A stretch of DNA of 64,000 nt, from assembly GCA_949775045.1 (NCBI GenBank), contig OX459098.1:11752741-11816740 (forward strand). Reading direction: 5' to 3'. This DNA is from Metridium senile (lineage: Eukaryota > Cnidaria > Anthozoa > Actiniaria > Metridiidae). The position numbers were made by a program, and so were the translations under genes. Under the pieces are notes generated by a model. The model was not told the origin of the DNA. It was given only the letters and a program-made list of their open reading frames with translations, and searched no databases. Each line of letters opens with the position of its first letter. Positions within the stretch are counted from its first letter, which is position 1. Shown in pieces: positions 12,321 through 23,739 of this stretch.

Positions 12321-13085
12321 GCTTTGTGAATTAAAGTCAATATAGTCAGGGAGCTTATGTTGAAAATTTTGGTTCCGTGGGAATTTTGTGAAGAAAGCAA
12401 GCCACTAGGCTAGTCATGTTTGGGGGACCTTAAATAACAAGAAAAGTGATGTTGCCAAGAAATCAACCTGCACGGAGGAGTTTTAGGGGGTATTTTGTAA
12501 AATGACGTAAATTGCTTAGCATGAAAGCGAGGCTGTGAACAAAACTGCATTATATCTGCAGTATTCACTGCCGAAATCTCACCAAATTAACACAAGTTAT
12601 TCAGTTTGTCTCTAAGCACAAGTAGGGGAATTGTTCATTGGTCACATGACCATCCAAACATCATAGCAAGGCTCTATAGTGGCGATTCTTATTATAAAAT
12701 GCCTAAAAAATGAATCAGACTCAAAATTAAACTGCTCTCTTTATCAAAAGTGATCTTTAACTACGCATTGTGCTTATTCTGCTTAATACTACACGATCCT
12801 CCAACATTTTATCTTTATTAGAAGGCATAATTATGAAAGAAAAAAAAGCACAGGTAACCCAACCCAAGGAATATCATATTTTAAAGCGAACAATAAAATA
12901 CCACATAATACCAATATTCCCTGATAAACTTTTAATCGAGATTCTCTTCTGTTAAGTATAGCAATACACATTTTCTTTTTATCTAGGACTTCATGGACTG
13001 AATATCGATCAGTACTATGTCAGATCATGTTCAAAACGAAAAACAGGTTTTACATTGTATAAATAAAGTGTTCAAGTATTTATCT

Positions 13086-14250
13086 TCATTCTTCATCTGT
13101 TTTATTATACTCGTCCTCGCTTATCGTTTCACTGTTATCATCAGAATCGCTGTCATCATCATCTTCGTCAGTCTCATTACCCATGTTCTGACACTCGTCA
13201 TCTACATCGCAACAGCCACATAGATCAGTGCAGTTCAGTCCAGCTTTTCTGCATTGGCAGTGCTTGGTAGCACACCTTTCCTTGTTGCAATTACACTTGA
13301 CAAGATGAATGATAGCATCAGGTGCAGGGGGCAGTGTAGTCATGACAGGTTTCCACATCTTCTTTTCTTCTTTCCACTCCCAACTGTAGTCTTTAGGCGT
13401 TGGAAAAGCTGGATTGGAGACACCGTCATTATTCTACACTAGAAGTTGATAATGCGCACGTAGAATTGACTGGTATAGAGCAGCCTTTGTTGGAGGAAGT
13501 CGTTCAGATCTGGCCTGTTTCTTCCTAAACAACCACCATCTCAGCTCCTTAACTGTGTCGCTTTCTGTGTCTGGAAGAAAAAAATGACATACGACCTTCT
13601 CTGCTGCAGCAACAGTTACAGCGCTTGGCAAGACATCTGTTCCAAGTGATGATAATGCATGTATTGTGTTGTTATTGGCATCAATATAAGCTTTCCAACA
13701 TGAAGCTTTTCCTTTGTTGGCGAAAGACCCTGTGTTGTCTGCTCCAGTTAATGCATGGAAGGCTTGAAGTGCCGCAGTCTTTAAGGGACCCAGAGCATCA
13801 ACAATCGGTTGAAGCTTGATTTCACGGTGACGCTGTCCTTTTCCACCACCACTACCCTTGTTCCATTTCTTTGGGCGTGCTCGATGGTTTTCTCTGCCAA
13901 GTATTTTGTCAACTCTTTCTTTATCTTGACATGAGAAAGCAGCTTCTTCATTGTGATCTTGGCGATTTGAGTGGAAGACGTAATTCTGTAATAAACTTGA
14001 TCCTGTTCCCCTTGCCTCTTCAGACGTGTTGCTTCCTTCAAAGATGATGGAAGATCATATCATAATAGGCACCCGACTTTGGTGGCGCTCAAAAGTAACT
14101 TCCTCGCCTTTTCTATAATAGCTTACAATGACTTTCACTATACCGCTATTCGTCTTGACCAAACATCAAAGCGTCCACCAAAAAGTGGCGGGGCTCTGAT
14201 CAAAGGTCAACTCTAATGCATCAACTGCATCAACAGTAGGTAATGTGTGA
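13086..14250 (-). pseudogene. Family-B gene fragment (HALTGADNTGS and Cys-rich C-terminus), internally deleted
   Basis: The minus strand encodes pieces of a protein I know from cnidarian and other invertebrate genomes without assigned function. In order: a TRLKRQGEQDQVYYRI segment, an AFHALTGADNTGSF motif (about 13750), a long middle part, and a C-terminal Cys-rich domain (CNCNKERCATKHCQCRKAG) with a Tesmin/CXC-like spacing of cysteines, then an acidic tail and a stop at 13086. Near 13870 the frame jumps: the part usually lying between RNGTRVVV and the HALTG region is missing, so an internal deletion is likely. Its 5' side is broken by stops. Sequence around 14041-14240 recurs at 24690-24840. 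Confidence 0.55.
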
Positions 14251-14339
14251 CAGAGCATTAACTGACACAACATGACACTTAGAGCAATAGAATATCGTGA
14301 TCGTCATCAGGTAATGCCATTTCACGGTTTCAAATAGCT

Positions 14340-14692
14340 TGTTTTGCACATCACGATGAGAAAGCGAGAAGAGTCGAGTAACATGTTGATTTCTGCACAT
14401 TTCTTTTATTACTTTATCACTGTCAAACTACGACGAAAATACATAAGAATTACAAACTAATCGTACAAAATGATGATACAACTTGATGATTGATTACTTA
14501 CAATTCTGGTGTTTGATTAAACATACTCTTCTCAAAAAGTCTTTACTCTTGTAGCCGTTAACTTCGTTATTCTCTGACTCGACTAACCTTCTACAAAATT
14601 GAATATTACTTTTCTAAATGTCCCTCGGGAATGAACGCCGACTTAGTTTTGAATATTTAATTTATTTATGTAAACAGTTCATGTTCAAACCA
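14340..14692 (-). repeat. 3' LTR of the BEL/Pao element
   Basis: This 353-bp repeat appears identical to 21111-21463. On the element strand it begins TGGTTTGAACATGAAC and ends GTGCAAAACA. Confidence 0.93.
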
Positions 14693-14756
14693 CCCCCTCC
14701 TGGTGCGGAAGTAATGAGCAGCTATATACTAATAATACTAATAATTGGTTATTGAG

Positions 14757-16087
14757 TCATTGTTCAAGTTCTTCTTTAGTAGCGATTAAACAAAGTTTTC
14801 CTATTGGACGGTCGTATTCTCCTGTTTTGGTTTTAATCCTGACCTTGCGCACAAATCCATCTTCTCCGGGATAAGTTGCGACAACTATAGCCATTATCCA
14901 TTGCGTTCGGCGATGCTTTGGGTCAATTTGTAGAACCAAATCTCCTATTTGAAGATTTTCTCTCACTCTGTACCACTTATTTCTTGGAAGTAAATTAGGG
15001 GCGAAATACTTCATCCAGCAATTCCAAAATTCAGAAATTCTATTCTGTGTACTTCTCATCAGGTTGCGTGGGTTTACTTTATCTTCGGGAAGTGGTTGAG
15101 GTGGTTCGTGGTGTTGTCCAAGAAGAATGTCGTTGGCTGTGATCGGTGGACTTTCCCAAATTCCATTTGAGCTTGGATATAGTGGGCGGCTGTTTACCAT
15201 GTATGATATTTCTGCTAAGAATGTTCTCCACTGTTCTTCAGTGAATGCTTGATTTCTACAAGTAGCGTTGATTGCATGTCTTACTGACTTGATTAGGCTT
15301 TCTACAACCCCATTCATGTGGCTTGCTTTTGGGATGTTCCATTTCCATTCAAATTGACATGAGAAGTTTTCGGCGAGTTTATTTCCAATCTCTTGGACGT
15401 TCCAGTTCTTTGTGACTTCAGACAAGTATCCTTGGGCACCTTTAAAATTGGTTCCACAGTCTGACCAACATTTATGAGGATGTCCTCGAAGGCTCGCAAA
15501 TCTCCTAAATGCCATTAGGAACGCATCCGAGCTTCCATCTGTACAGAGTTCTAGGTGGACTGCTCTAGATGTCATGCAAGTAAAAATAGCAATTTGGGCT
15601 TTCTTCAGGGTTCTTCTGTTGAGTTTAATTTGGATTGGACCAAACATATCGATTGCAGTGTGGGTAAATGGTGGAAATCCTGCTGCTACTCTAAGACTTG
15701 GAAGTTGGCCCATTAGCTGTTCTAAGGGTTTCTTGCGTAATCTTCTACAGGTGACGCACTTTCCAGTAAGAAACTTGGCTGTGCTTCTAAGACCAATGAT
15801 CCAAAACTTTCTTCTAGCTTCATACATAAGACTTTTGTAGCCACAATGAGCTTTCTTTTCATGTAGATGAAGTAATAGTAGATTGACGAGTTGGTGTTTT
15901 CTTGGTAGGATTATGGGATTTCGTAAGTCGTCTGGAAGGGACTTGACATTTTCTAGACGCCCATGGGCTCTAATTATTCCATCTTCGTCTGCTTGTGCAA
16001 TTAACTTCTTGTCCAGCGAGTTTCGATCAATCTTTCGTTGACTCCATTTGAAGAGTAGTTTTTCAGAGTCCTTCAATTCTTTGACTG
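14757..16087 (-). CDS. BEL/Pao pol C-terminal part (second integrase copy and tail)
   Basis: This open frame repeats the integrase region of the upstream pol frame and then continues to the true C-terminus. The tail is a basic domain of the DUF5641 type (LQIGDLVLQIDP, RTQWIMAIVV, PIGKLCLI) ending at the stop at 14757. The frame itself starts upstream of the duplication joint at 16088 but is nonsensical there. It holds an H-H-C-C zinc site, the integrase D, D and E residues (IDMFGP, SDCGTNF, VVESLIKSV) and the tail. Without the duplication, both frames would form one polyprotein. Confidence 0.85.
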
Positions 16088-17085
16088 AAGTGGTTGAGGT
16101 GGTTCGTGGTGTTGTCCAAGAAGAATGTCGTTGGCTGTGATCGGTGGACTTTCCCAAATTCCATTTGAGCTTGGATATAGTGGGCGGCTGTTTACCATGT
16201 ATGATATTTCTGCTAAGAATGTTCTCCACTGTTCTTCAGTGAATGCTTGATTTCTACAAGTAGCGTTGATTGCATGTCTTACTGACTTGATTAGGCTTTC
16301 TACAACCCCATTCATGTGGCTTGCTTTTGGGATGTTCCATTTCCATTCAAATTGACATGAGAAGTTTTCGGCGAGTTTATTTCCAATCTCTTGGACGTTC
16401 CAGTTCTTTGTGACTTCAGACAAGTATCCTTGGGCACCTTTAAAATTGGTTCCACAGTCTGACCAACATTTATGAGGATGTCCTCGAAGGCTCGCAAATC
16501 TCCTAAATGCCATTAGGAACGCATCCGAGCTTCCATCTGTACAGAGTTCTAGGTGGACTGCTCTAGATGTCATGCAAGTAAAAATAGCAATTTGGGCTTT
16601 CTTCAGGGTTCTTCTGTTGAGTTTAATTTGGATTGGACCAAACATATCGATTGCAGTGTGGGTAAATGGTGGAAATCCTGCTGCTACTCTAAGACTTGGA
16701 AGTTGGCCCATTAGCTGTTCTAAGGGTTTCTTGCGTAATCTTCTACAGGTGACGCACTTTCCAGTAAGAAACTTGGCTGTGCTTCTAAGACCAATGATCC
16801 AAAACTTTCTTCTAGCTTCATACATAAGACTTTTGTAGCCACAATGAGCTTTCTTTTCATGTAGATGAAGTAATAGTAGATTGACGAGTTGGTGTTTTCT
16901 TGGTAGGATTATGGGATTTCGTAAGTCGTCTGGAAGGGACTTGACATTTTCTAGACGCCCATGGGCTCTAATTATTCCATCTTCGTCTGCTTGTGCAATT
17001 AACTTCTTGTCCAGCGAGTTTCGATCAATCTTTCGTTGACTCCATTTGAAGAGTAGTTTTTCAGAGTCCTTCAATTCTTTGACTG
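15090..17085 (-). repeat. 998-bp tandem duplication within integrase
   Basis: Units 15090-16087 and 16088-17085 appear identical. The joint shows two bases of microhomology (GA). Because 998 is not a multiple of three, reading passes out of frame at the joint, inactivating pol. It could also be an assembly artefact. Confidence 0.9.
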
Positions 17086-20000
17086 AGATGGTTTCTTTTG
17101 ATCTGTCTTCAATCTTCGACCTTGTGTTCTTGACAAATCGTAATACATATGCCAAACATTTTCTTACTTTACTGAATGAAGAGCAAGTCTTTAGCAAATG
17201 ATTTAGAATTTCATTGTCGTCTTCTTCTGTTTTGCTGCTGTTTGGATAACAATTAGCTGTTGTTTCTGTATGTGATGAAAAGATGCTCAATTTTTCGTTG
17301 GATTTGATTTCTTTTGCAATTTCTTCATCTGTAACTGTGATGTCGTCATTCTGTGGTGTTGCATCTTGGAAATTTGGCCATTCGTTCTCAGTGAGCTTTA
17401 GGAATGATGGTCCTTCTAACCACTTTGTGAATTGATCAGGGTGGATTCCTCTGGTTAGAGCATCTGCGGGGTTGTCTTGTGACTTGATGTACGTGAAGTT
17501 CTCTATTTCCATGTTTTCTTGAATTTCGGCTACTCGTGCAGAAACGAATGACTTGAACTTCCTTGGAGAGTTCTTGATCCAAGACAAAACTGTAAGTGCG
17601 TCTACCCAGAATACTTTCTTGCAGTTGTCGATTTTTACAAACTTTAGGGCATCTTTACACGTACTGTAAATTCTTGAGAGAGTTAAACAGCCTAGTAGTT
17701 CTAACCTCGGTATGGATTTCTTTTTGAGTGGCGCTACGAACGATTTGACTATAACAGGAACACAATAGTACTTTCCATAGTCTAGCTCCCATCTGAGAAA
17801 GATCACTGCTCCATAAGCAAGTTCACCCCCATCGCTGAAACCATGAACTTGAGGTTGTCCAATAGCGTTGCTTGGTTTTAGTGCTCTATTGAATTCGAAA
17901 TTCAACAGTTCGTTCATTTCTAGTACATTCTCTGTCCATTGCGTTTGGATGTCATCAGGTAGTACGTCATCCCATGAGTATCCTAGACTCCATAATTCTT
18001 GCAGGTCAATTCTGTATTTCGTTGAGATAGGTGTGAGTAGACCAATAGGATCCCATAGTTGAGCAATGCAAGCTAGACATTTCCTCTTTGTGAGATTTCC
18101 TGTTACTGTGAAGACTTTCTCTTTCTTGAGCATTATGGTATCTTTCTCTTTGTCCCACTTGTGACCAAGGAAACTTGTATATCGTTCACTTGTTTGGTCA
18201 ACATCTTTGTGATTTGAATACCACTTGATTTCAAACTTGCCTTTACTAAGGATTTCGTCAATTTCACTTGTTATCTTCTTGATACTTGATGAGTCTTTGC
18301 GAGAACCTCCGATGTCATCAACATAAGAATGTTCATGCAATGCTTTTGCTGCTTCAGGGAATTCCTCTTGTGAAATCTTCGCTAATACTTGAATAGAATT
18401 AGTAGCTATATCTGGGGCAGGTTTGTCACCAAAGTTGAGTCTTTTCCACTGGTATACTGTCGGTTGGTCGTTTGGATTTCTTCGCCACAAGAATCTGTGA
18501 AAGACTTGATCGTCAGGGTGGATTGTTATCTGATTGAACATCTTGCGAATATCACCACTGTATGCAACTGTGTCCCATCTCCATGCCATCAGAACATGTG
18601 GTAGGCTATTGAAGTAATTTGGACCTTTTTCCAAGTGATCATTTAGAGATAATCCATCGTGACCTTTGGCTGACGCGTCAAAGACCAGTCTTACTTTGGT
18701 AGTTCTTTCTGGTGTAAACACTGCTTGAAGTGGGAGGTACCATTCTTTTTCGTTGTGGTCAACTTTGTCGCTTGGTACTTCGACTACAAACTCTTGATCC
18801 AGTAGTTTTTGGATTTCTTCTTCGATAACTTCAAAACAATCTTGTTTTTGGAAGTTCTTCTCTGAGGAATACATTCGCTTTAAGGCTAAGTCATAATTGC
18901 TTCTTATGGGTGGTCCAGTGTCATTCCATGGCATCCTTACTTGTACGCGTCCATCGATGATCTGCGTCGATTTTTCTAGTGACTTGACAAACTTGTTTTC
19001 TTTCAGAATGTTATCAGTGCACGTACACAGTTCTGTTGGTTTCACACCTAACATATCTTGCGAGAGGAGTTTCTTGACATCATGTAGTGAGCTGATTGTT
19101 TCAACATCTACGGAGTTGATTCGTGGACTGTTCAAAGATTGCTCTTGGAACTCTCCTAAGGTGTACCATCCGAATAGATTCTTTTTTGCGATTGGATCTC
19201 CTGTACTTCCAGTTAGGACTTGAATGTCTACAAAGGCGTCAACAAAGTTAGTACCGACAAGAATGTCAATTTTTCCACCAGACAAATAAAGATCTCCAGA
19301 AATCTTTTCCAGATGAGGATATCTTTCAACTGACTTTCTTGATATTGTCTTTGCTGGGCTGCAGGGCTGTTGGATAGTATAAGCTTTCAGGATTTTCTTG
19401 ACATTTTCGTCTGTAGGCGATGTTACAGTAACTTCAACTAGTTCAGAATCTTCAGACTTCTTTTTTCCTCCGGCGAGATTCATCGTTAGTCTGGATTGAG
19501 GACCTTTAAGACCAATCTTTTGTGCGGTACTCTTTGAGATAAAGCTTGCATTGGAACCAGTGTCTATCATTGCTAAGGCGTCAACTGAATTTCCTTCTTT
19601 ATCTTTAATCTTGATCCGTTGAACAGGGCAGAGGCCGATAACATTCTTTGTCAGACTCTTGTCTTGAATGCTGTGGCTATCGGCTTGATATTGCTTTGTA
19701 TTGGTGAAAGGTACTGCTTTGGGATTGAGGCTTGAGGTTGAAGTTTTCTCGTTGTGTAGTGAACGGTGATGTCTTTTGCTGCACTTATCACATGTTGTTC
19801 CATCAGCCTTTTTGCAGTCGTCTGTATGATGAGTGTTAAGACATTTTCGGCATCTCTTGTAAAGTTTCACCGTCTGCCATCGTTGATCAACTGTTAAACT
19901 CTGAAAGGTTGGACAATAAGCCAATGAGTGCTTCGTTTTGCAGCTAAGAGGACATTCATCACTTGTAACCTCGTTGCTTGAAGTGTTGATACTATGATTA

Positions 20001-21082
20001 TCCGATCTTCTTCCTGAAGTTGAACTTTGTTGGCTTCTTTCACTTTTGCTTTCTGTGTCTATTTCTTTCTTTCCTCTTGATCGAAGTGTAGCTTCTCGTT
20101 GTAGCCATTCAATCAGGTTTGAAACGTTTTCGTCTTTTCTTTCTCGGTACATCTCGCGTCCAAACTCTGTGTTGTCTTTGAGGTCAAGCTTTGATAAAAG
20201 TTGAGACATGACGAAGGGTGCTTCTGATGAACTTGTGACCAAACATCCATTATCTTCCATGTCGTTAATAAAGGTAGTTATAACTGCGGCATAGCGTGAG
20301 AGTGACTTGGAATCACGACGAACAGGTTTGTGGTTGTTTATGTCAGCTAACAGTTCATCCATCAATTTTCTTTCGTTGGAGAATTCAACATCAAGGATTT
20401 TCCACGCTTTGTCAATAGTCTTACAAGTTTTGACTTGATCTGCCCACCAGGAGTGTCTCGGCAAGGCTTTGCGGAATCTCTGTAGTTGCTCGTCCGCGTC
20501 TTGTGAGTATTTCTTCATCCAATGATTAAATTCGTGTTTCCATGTGGCGTAAGATCTTCGATTTCCGTCCCATGATGGCACAGTTAACTTTTCAATTCCA
20601 TGGCTTGTTTGTTTTGGCTTGGTTAACGATTCTGCCATCTTTTTAACTGCAGAACTCATAGCTTCTAAGACATCTTCTTGAGCGGTCTCTTGAACGGCGT
20701 TGTATTTCTTCTTATAAGCGGCATATTTTCGCGTTATCTTCAGATAATCGGCTTTTACTTTTTCTCCGGTGCTCTTGTTTTCCTGAAAAGATTCATCTTC
20801 TTGTGTTAAGCTGAGTTCGATGATCTTATCGGCTATTGATTCTTGTTGTTTCCTTACGTTTCGGTATTTGGCTTCAACTTGCTTATAAACAGATTCCAAT
20901 GTCTCTAAATCTGGTTCTATGTCGTAGACTTCGTCAAATTCTTCAAATAAATCGTAGAGAGTGCGTATGGAGTTGTCTCTTTTACCTATGAAGGTAGAAA
21001 TATCCACTTTTGGAGGCATTTTCTTCGATTGAATTACGGCCACGCGTTGTGAGTCGCTCGTACTTTCTTTATCGCTGTACAA
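16073..21082 (-). CDS. BEL/Pao gag-pol polyprotein, truncated by the tandem duplication
   Basis: The product has 1669 residues. In order: a DUF1759-type gag region (about 165-310), Cys/His knuckles (about 377-443), an aspartic protease with DTGSN at 507-511, a reverse transcriptase with VRLVFDAS (about 797) and the catalytic YVDD at 920-923, an RNase H/A17-type region (HGFSDGGELAYGA, about 1080), integrase zinc site (about 1406-1446) and DDE residues near 1489, 1542 and 1595. All key residues are present up to the duplication joint, where a shifted frame adds four residues and stops. Gag and pol share one frame, as is usual for this family. Confidence 0.93.
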   Translation of the reverse strand: MYSDKESTSDSQRVAVIQSKKMPPKVDISTFIGKRDNSIRTLYDLFEEFDEVYDIEPDLETLESVYKQVEAKYRNVRKQQESIADKIIELSLTQEDESFQENKSTGEKVKADYLKITRKYAAYKKKYNAVQETAQEDVLEAMSSAVKKMAESLTKPKQTSHGIEKLTVPSWDGNRRSYATWKHEFNHWMKKYSQDADEQLQRFRKALPRHSWWADQVKTCKTIDKAWKILDVEFSNERKLMDELLADINNHKPVRRDSKSLSRYAAVITTFINDMEDNGCLVTSSSEAPFVMSQLLSKLDLKDNTEFGREMYRERKDENVSNLIEWLQREATLRSRGKKEIDTESKSERSQQSSTSGRRSDNHSINTSSNEVTSDECPLSCKTKHSLAYCPTFQSLTVDQRWQTVKLYKRCRKCLNTHHTDDCKKADGTTCDKCSKRHHRSLHNEKTSTSSLNPKAVPFTNTKQYQADSHSIQDKSLTKNVIGLCPVQRIKIKDKEGNSVDALAMIDTGSNASFISKSTAQKIGLKGPQSRLTMNLAGGKKKSEDSELVEVTVTSPTDENVKKILKAYTIQQPCSPAKTISRKSVERYPHLEKISGDLYLSGGKIDILVGTNFVDAFVDIQVLTGSTGDPIAKKNLFGWYTLGEFQEQSLNSPRINSVDVETISSLHDVKKLLSQDMLGVKPTELCTCTDNILKENKFVKSLEKSTQIIDGRVQVRMPWNDTGPPIRSNYDLALKRMYSSEKNFQKQDCFEVIEEEIQKLLDQEFVVEVPSDKVDHNEKEWYLPLQAVFTPERTTKVRLVFDASAKGHDGLSLNDHLEKGPNYFNSLPHVLMAWRWDTVAYSGDIRKMFNQITIHPDDQVFHRFLWRRNPNDQPTVYQWKRLNFGDKPAPDIATNSIQVLAKISQEEFPEAAKALHEHSYVDDIGGSRKDSSSIKKITSEIDEILSKGKFEIKWYSNHKDVDQTSERYTSFLGHKWDKEKDTIMLKKEKVFTVTGNLTKRKCLACIAQLWDPIGLLTPISTKYRIDLQELWSLGYSWDDVLPDDIQTQWTENVLEMNELLNFEFNRALKPSNAIGQPQVHGFSDGGELAYGAVIFLRWELDYGKYYCVPVIVKSFVAPLKKKSIPRLELLGCLTLSRIYSTCKDALKFVKIDNCKKVFWVDALTVLSWIKNSPRKFKSFVSARVAEIQENMEIENFTYIKSQDNPADALTRGIHPDQFTKWLEGPSFLKLTENEWPNFQDATPQNDDITVTDEEIAKEIKSNEKLSIFSSHTETTANCYPNSSKTEEDDNEILNHLLKTCSSFSKVRKCLAYVLRFVKNTRSKIEDRSKETISVKELKDSEKLLFKWSQRKIDRNSLDKKLIAQADEDGIIRAHGRLENVKSLPDDLRNPIILPRKHQLVNLLLLHLHEKKAHCGYKSLMYEARRKFWIIGLRSTAKFLTGKCVTCRRLRKKPLEQLMGQLPSLRVAAGFPPFTHTAIDMFGPIQIKLNRRTLKKAQIAIFTCMTSRAVHLELCTDGSSDAFLMAFRRFASLRGHPHKCWSDCGTNFKGAQGYLSEVTKNWNVQEIGNKLAENFSCQFEWKWNIPKASHMNGVVESLIKSVRHAINATCRNQAFTEEQWRTFLAEISYMVNSRPLYPSSNGIWESPPITANDILLGQHHEPPQPLQSKN

Positions 21083-21110
21083 TCTTCTTCTTTACCACAG
21101 AATTTTTGAC

Positions 21111-21463
21111 TGTTTTGCACATCACGATGAGAAAGCGAGAAGAGTCGAGTAACATGTTGATTTCTGCACATTTCTTTTATTACTTTATCACTGTCAAACT
21201 ACGACGAAAATACATAAGAATTACAAACTAATCGTACAAAATGATGATACAACTTGATGATTGATTACTTACAATTCTGGTGTTTGATTAAACATACTCT
21301 TCTCAAAAAGTCTTTACTCTTGTAGCCGTTAACTTCGTTATTCTCTGACTCGACTAACCTTCTACAAAATTGAATATTACTTTTCTAAATGTCCCTCGGG
21401 AATGAACGCCGACTTAGTTTTGAATATTTAATTTATTTATGTAAACAGTTCATGTTCAAACCA
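21111..21463 (-). repeat. 5' LTR of the BEL/Pao element
   Basis: Matches 14340-14692 over its whole length by eye. The gag-pol frame opens 28 bp inside it on the minus strand. I could not assign a primer-binding site to a tRNA. Confidence 0.93.
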
Positions 21464-21632
21464 TAGCTTTTGAATAAAAACCAATTGCATTTATTTTCAA
21501 ATTTATTAATTAAAATCAAAGAAATATCAGCTAACAGTGATCTTGTCGATATCAGTTATTAGCTAACAAGACACGTATTCTCAGTTAACAGTTAATTTTT
21601 TTAGCCCTTTCTCAGTTAACAGTTAACCCCAT

Positions 21633-22319
21633 TCAGACCCTGCTAGATGAAGATGATTGGTTTTCTGGATATACTGGCATTTCTTGAGTGCTAGATGGAG
21701 GTGTTTGGTTTTCTGAATTTACTGGTATTTCTTGTGGTGATGCATTATCATTTTCAAAAGCTGTTTGGATTGTCTGCATATTTGCTATAAGAGTTTCTAT
21801 AGGGGTTGACACTCCTAGGCACTTTTTCATCACTCCTGTAACCTCCCCAACTCTTCCATTGTATTTGTTTTTTTTGGCCTTGTGAAGAGGGAGTGCTTTG
21901 CACTTGGTATTGTTTTGTGTAATGACTGGTTTCTCTCTTATTTTTTAGTGTTACTAATTTTAATCTGAATGCCATCTTCTTCTGGTACAAACTGTGAGAT
22001 ATATTTGTAAGTTACTAACAGTTGGTCTTTAAGAGTTGTAAGACCTGTATTGTCTTCCACAAGAAAAATTAGATTATGAATTTCTTTTAGAACCTCAGCA
22101 TTTTGCTGCATCACTTCTTGGCTGGGGATTTCTAGTAGGGAGGGGTAAAAGAGGATTTGGATTATCAGTCTCTGAATTGCTTTCTGTATCAGTGTGGGGA
22201 GTGGCTGCTGTAGGTGATGAGGGTGCATGTTCATCTATTTCCTCTGATTGTTTCTGTGAAGAAATATTCTGCAGTAGGTGTTCATCAAGATTCACTGTAG
22301 TTAATTGACAGCTTGTCAT
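21633..22319 (-). pseudogene. Unrecognised degraded coding region
   Basis: Three overlapping minus-strand frames join into one protein-like reading: a Ser/Thr/Pro-rich start, then QNAEVLKEIHNLIFLVEDN and FVPEEDGIQIKI, then a basic segment (NKYNGRVGEVTGVMKK) and a Gln/Ser-rich tail with a repeated ENQ-PSSTQEMPV motif, ending in a stop at 21633. Two single-base frame changes are needed. I do not recognise the family. It lies just beside the BEL/Pao element. Confidence 0.35.
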
Positions 22320-23336
22320 TGTTATTTATAGCCTGGAAAGTGTTGGAAGATAGACAAAAAGTGCTTATACATGAAGGTGGTTGTGCTTCCAGTCAGCACA
22401 TTCACATTTTGGCATTGTGGCAGAATCCCCAAATGTTACATTATATGTGCCATTATCAGATTGGCTTTAGACTTGAAAGCTGCCTTCAGTTTTGGTGATG
22501 CTGTTCAATAAAATGCTATTAGCACTATAACATCTCTCCATACAATGTTCCACCAGATGTCTTGGTTTATTGATTAGGAAACCAGGGATGTCATTGTGAT
22601 AGCATCGATACATGGAGCTGCTTTTCACATTCTTTTCCACATATCTAGTATAGAATAGATGAATATTGTTGTCATTTGGGTATTTTGGTTAGTTGCATTT
22701 TTTTAGGTGCTAATGCAATTCTTTAGATATTAAACAGAAAAGCAATATTACATGTAGATTTCAGTTATGGATCTGGAGCATTAAACGATAAAAGGTTTAT
22801 GGGGCAAGCGAAGAAATGATATAGAAATGATGAAAAGTTGAACATTAATTATCACTTACATTTTTTTAGTTTCTTAGTTACCTATTATAGTTCTCTGGAA
22901 GAAACTCTTCAATTAGAATGGTTAGCATTCCACTTAGTCTAGTGTGTTTCTGTTTGTGCAGATTTTTTTAAAAGCATGTTCTGTCTTTCTAAGCCAGTAT
23001 TTATCATGACATTAAAGCCTTCCTTTCTGAATGATCATGCCCATCTCTGCAATACAATGAACCAATTGAATACATTACTAGGTACGTACTCCAGGTTTCT
23101 TCGAATTCGCCACACTTGATTAACTTAAGTAACATAATTGTTATATGATTCTCTGTTAGGTTTCTACTGCAAAAAAGTTTGAATCATCTTAAAGAATTTG
23201 AAAACTGAAATATCTTAACTCGATAAAATGTTCTAGCTCACACCCATTAAAAGGGACTCTACTCCACTCTCCTTAAAAAGGATTGGTTATATATTTCCAG
23301 CTGTTACAGTCTTCAATTAAACTCAAGGTGTAAAAT
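22320..23336. other. Non-coding stretch
   Basis: I see no convincing coding frame, RNA gene or repeat in this AT-rich kilobase. Confidence 0.5.
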
Positions 23337-23588
23337 TTAAAAAAAAAAAAGTCCTTCTTTGAACGTTTGGAGAATTTGTTCCTGTCGCTTGTTCCTCTGA
23401 ATCAGACTATTCCCATTCACGATCAGACTTTGTGTGAGCGTAGCGCCTTCCTTTGTATCTTTACGAGATCTTCGCGCTTTTTTTTCGACTCGACATTGAC
23501 TTGTTTTTGCCTTACTTGCCGGAACCACTATCGGTATTTTCCACTCCAGTTGTTGATTTTGTTTTGAATGACATAAACTAAAATACAA
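23337..23588 (-). pseudogene. Short unrecognised ORF next to a repeated locus
   Basis: An 83-residue frame is rich in Lys, Arg and Gln (KIPIVVPASKAKTSQC, then KKARRSRKDTKEG). It lies at the left edge of a segment (23573-24690) that copies 11905-12340. It could be an exon remnant or chance; nothing identifies it. Confidence 0.2.
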
Positions 23589-23739
23589 TTATAAATATCT
23601 TTTAGCAAAGTTGTCGTTAAATAATTTTTTGTTAGCTCATAAAAGAAATAAAAAATGTTTAAAGACTAATTGTTTTTTATCGATAATTTGAAAAAAGCTC
23701 GGAATGTATATAATAAACAAATTTATTTTTAATTTCATT

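Larger units (their letters stand above)
14340..21463 (-). mobile_element. BEL/Pao LTR retrotransposon, 7.1 kb, recent insertion
   Basis: The 353-bp LTRs bound gag-pol on the minus strand. They start TG and end CA and are flanked by a 5-bp duplication TAGCT (14335-14339 and 21464-21468). A purine tract (AGGAGGGGG on the minus strand, plus 14693-14701) abuts the 3' LTR. By eye the two LTRs are identical, implying very recent insertion. Domain order is that of Belpaoviridae; no envelope gene is visible. A 998-bp tandem duplication breaks the pol frame. Confidence 0.95.

Noticed and set aside
15314..16838. Additional small genes on both strands inside the integrase region
   Set aside because: They occur twice at a 998-bp offset because of the duplication and are shadows of pol.
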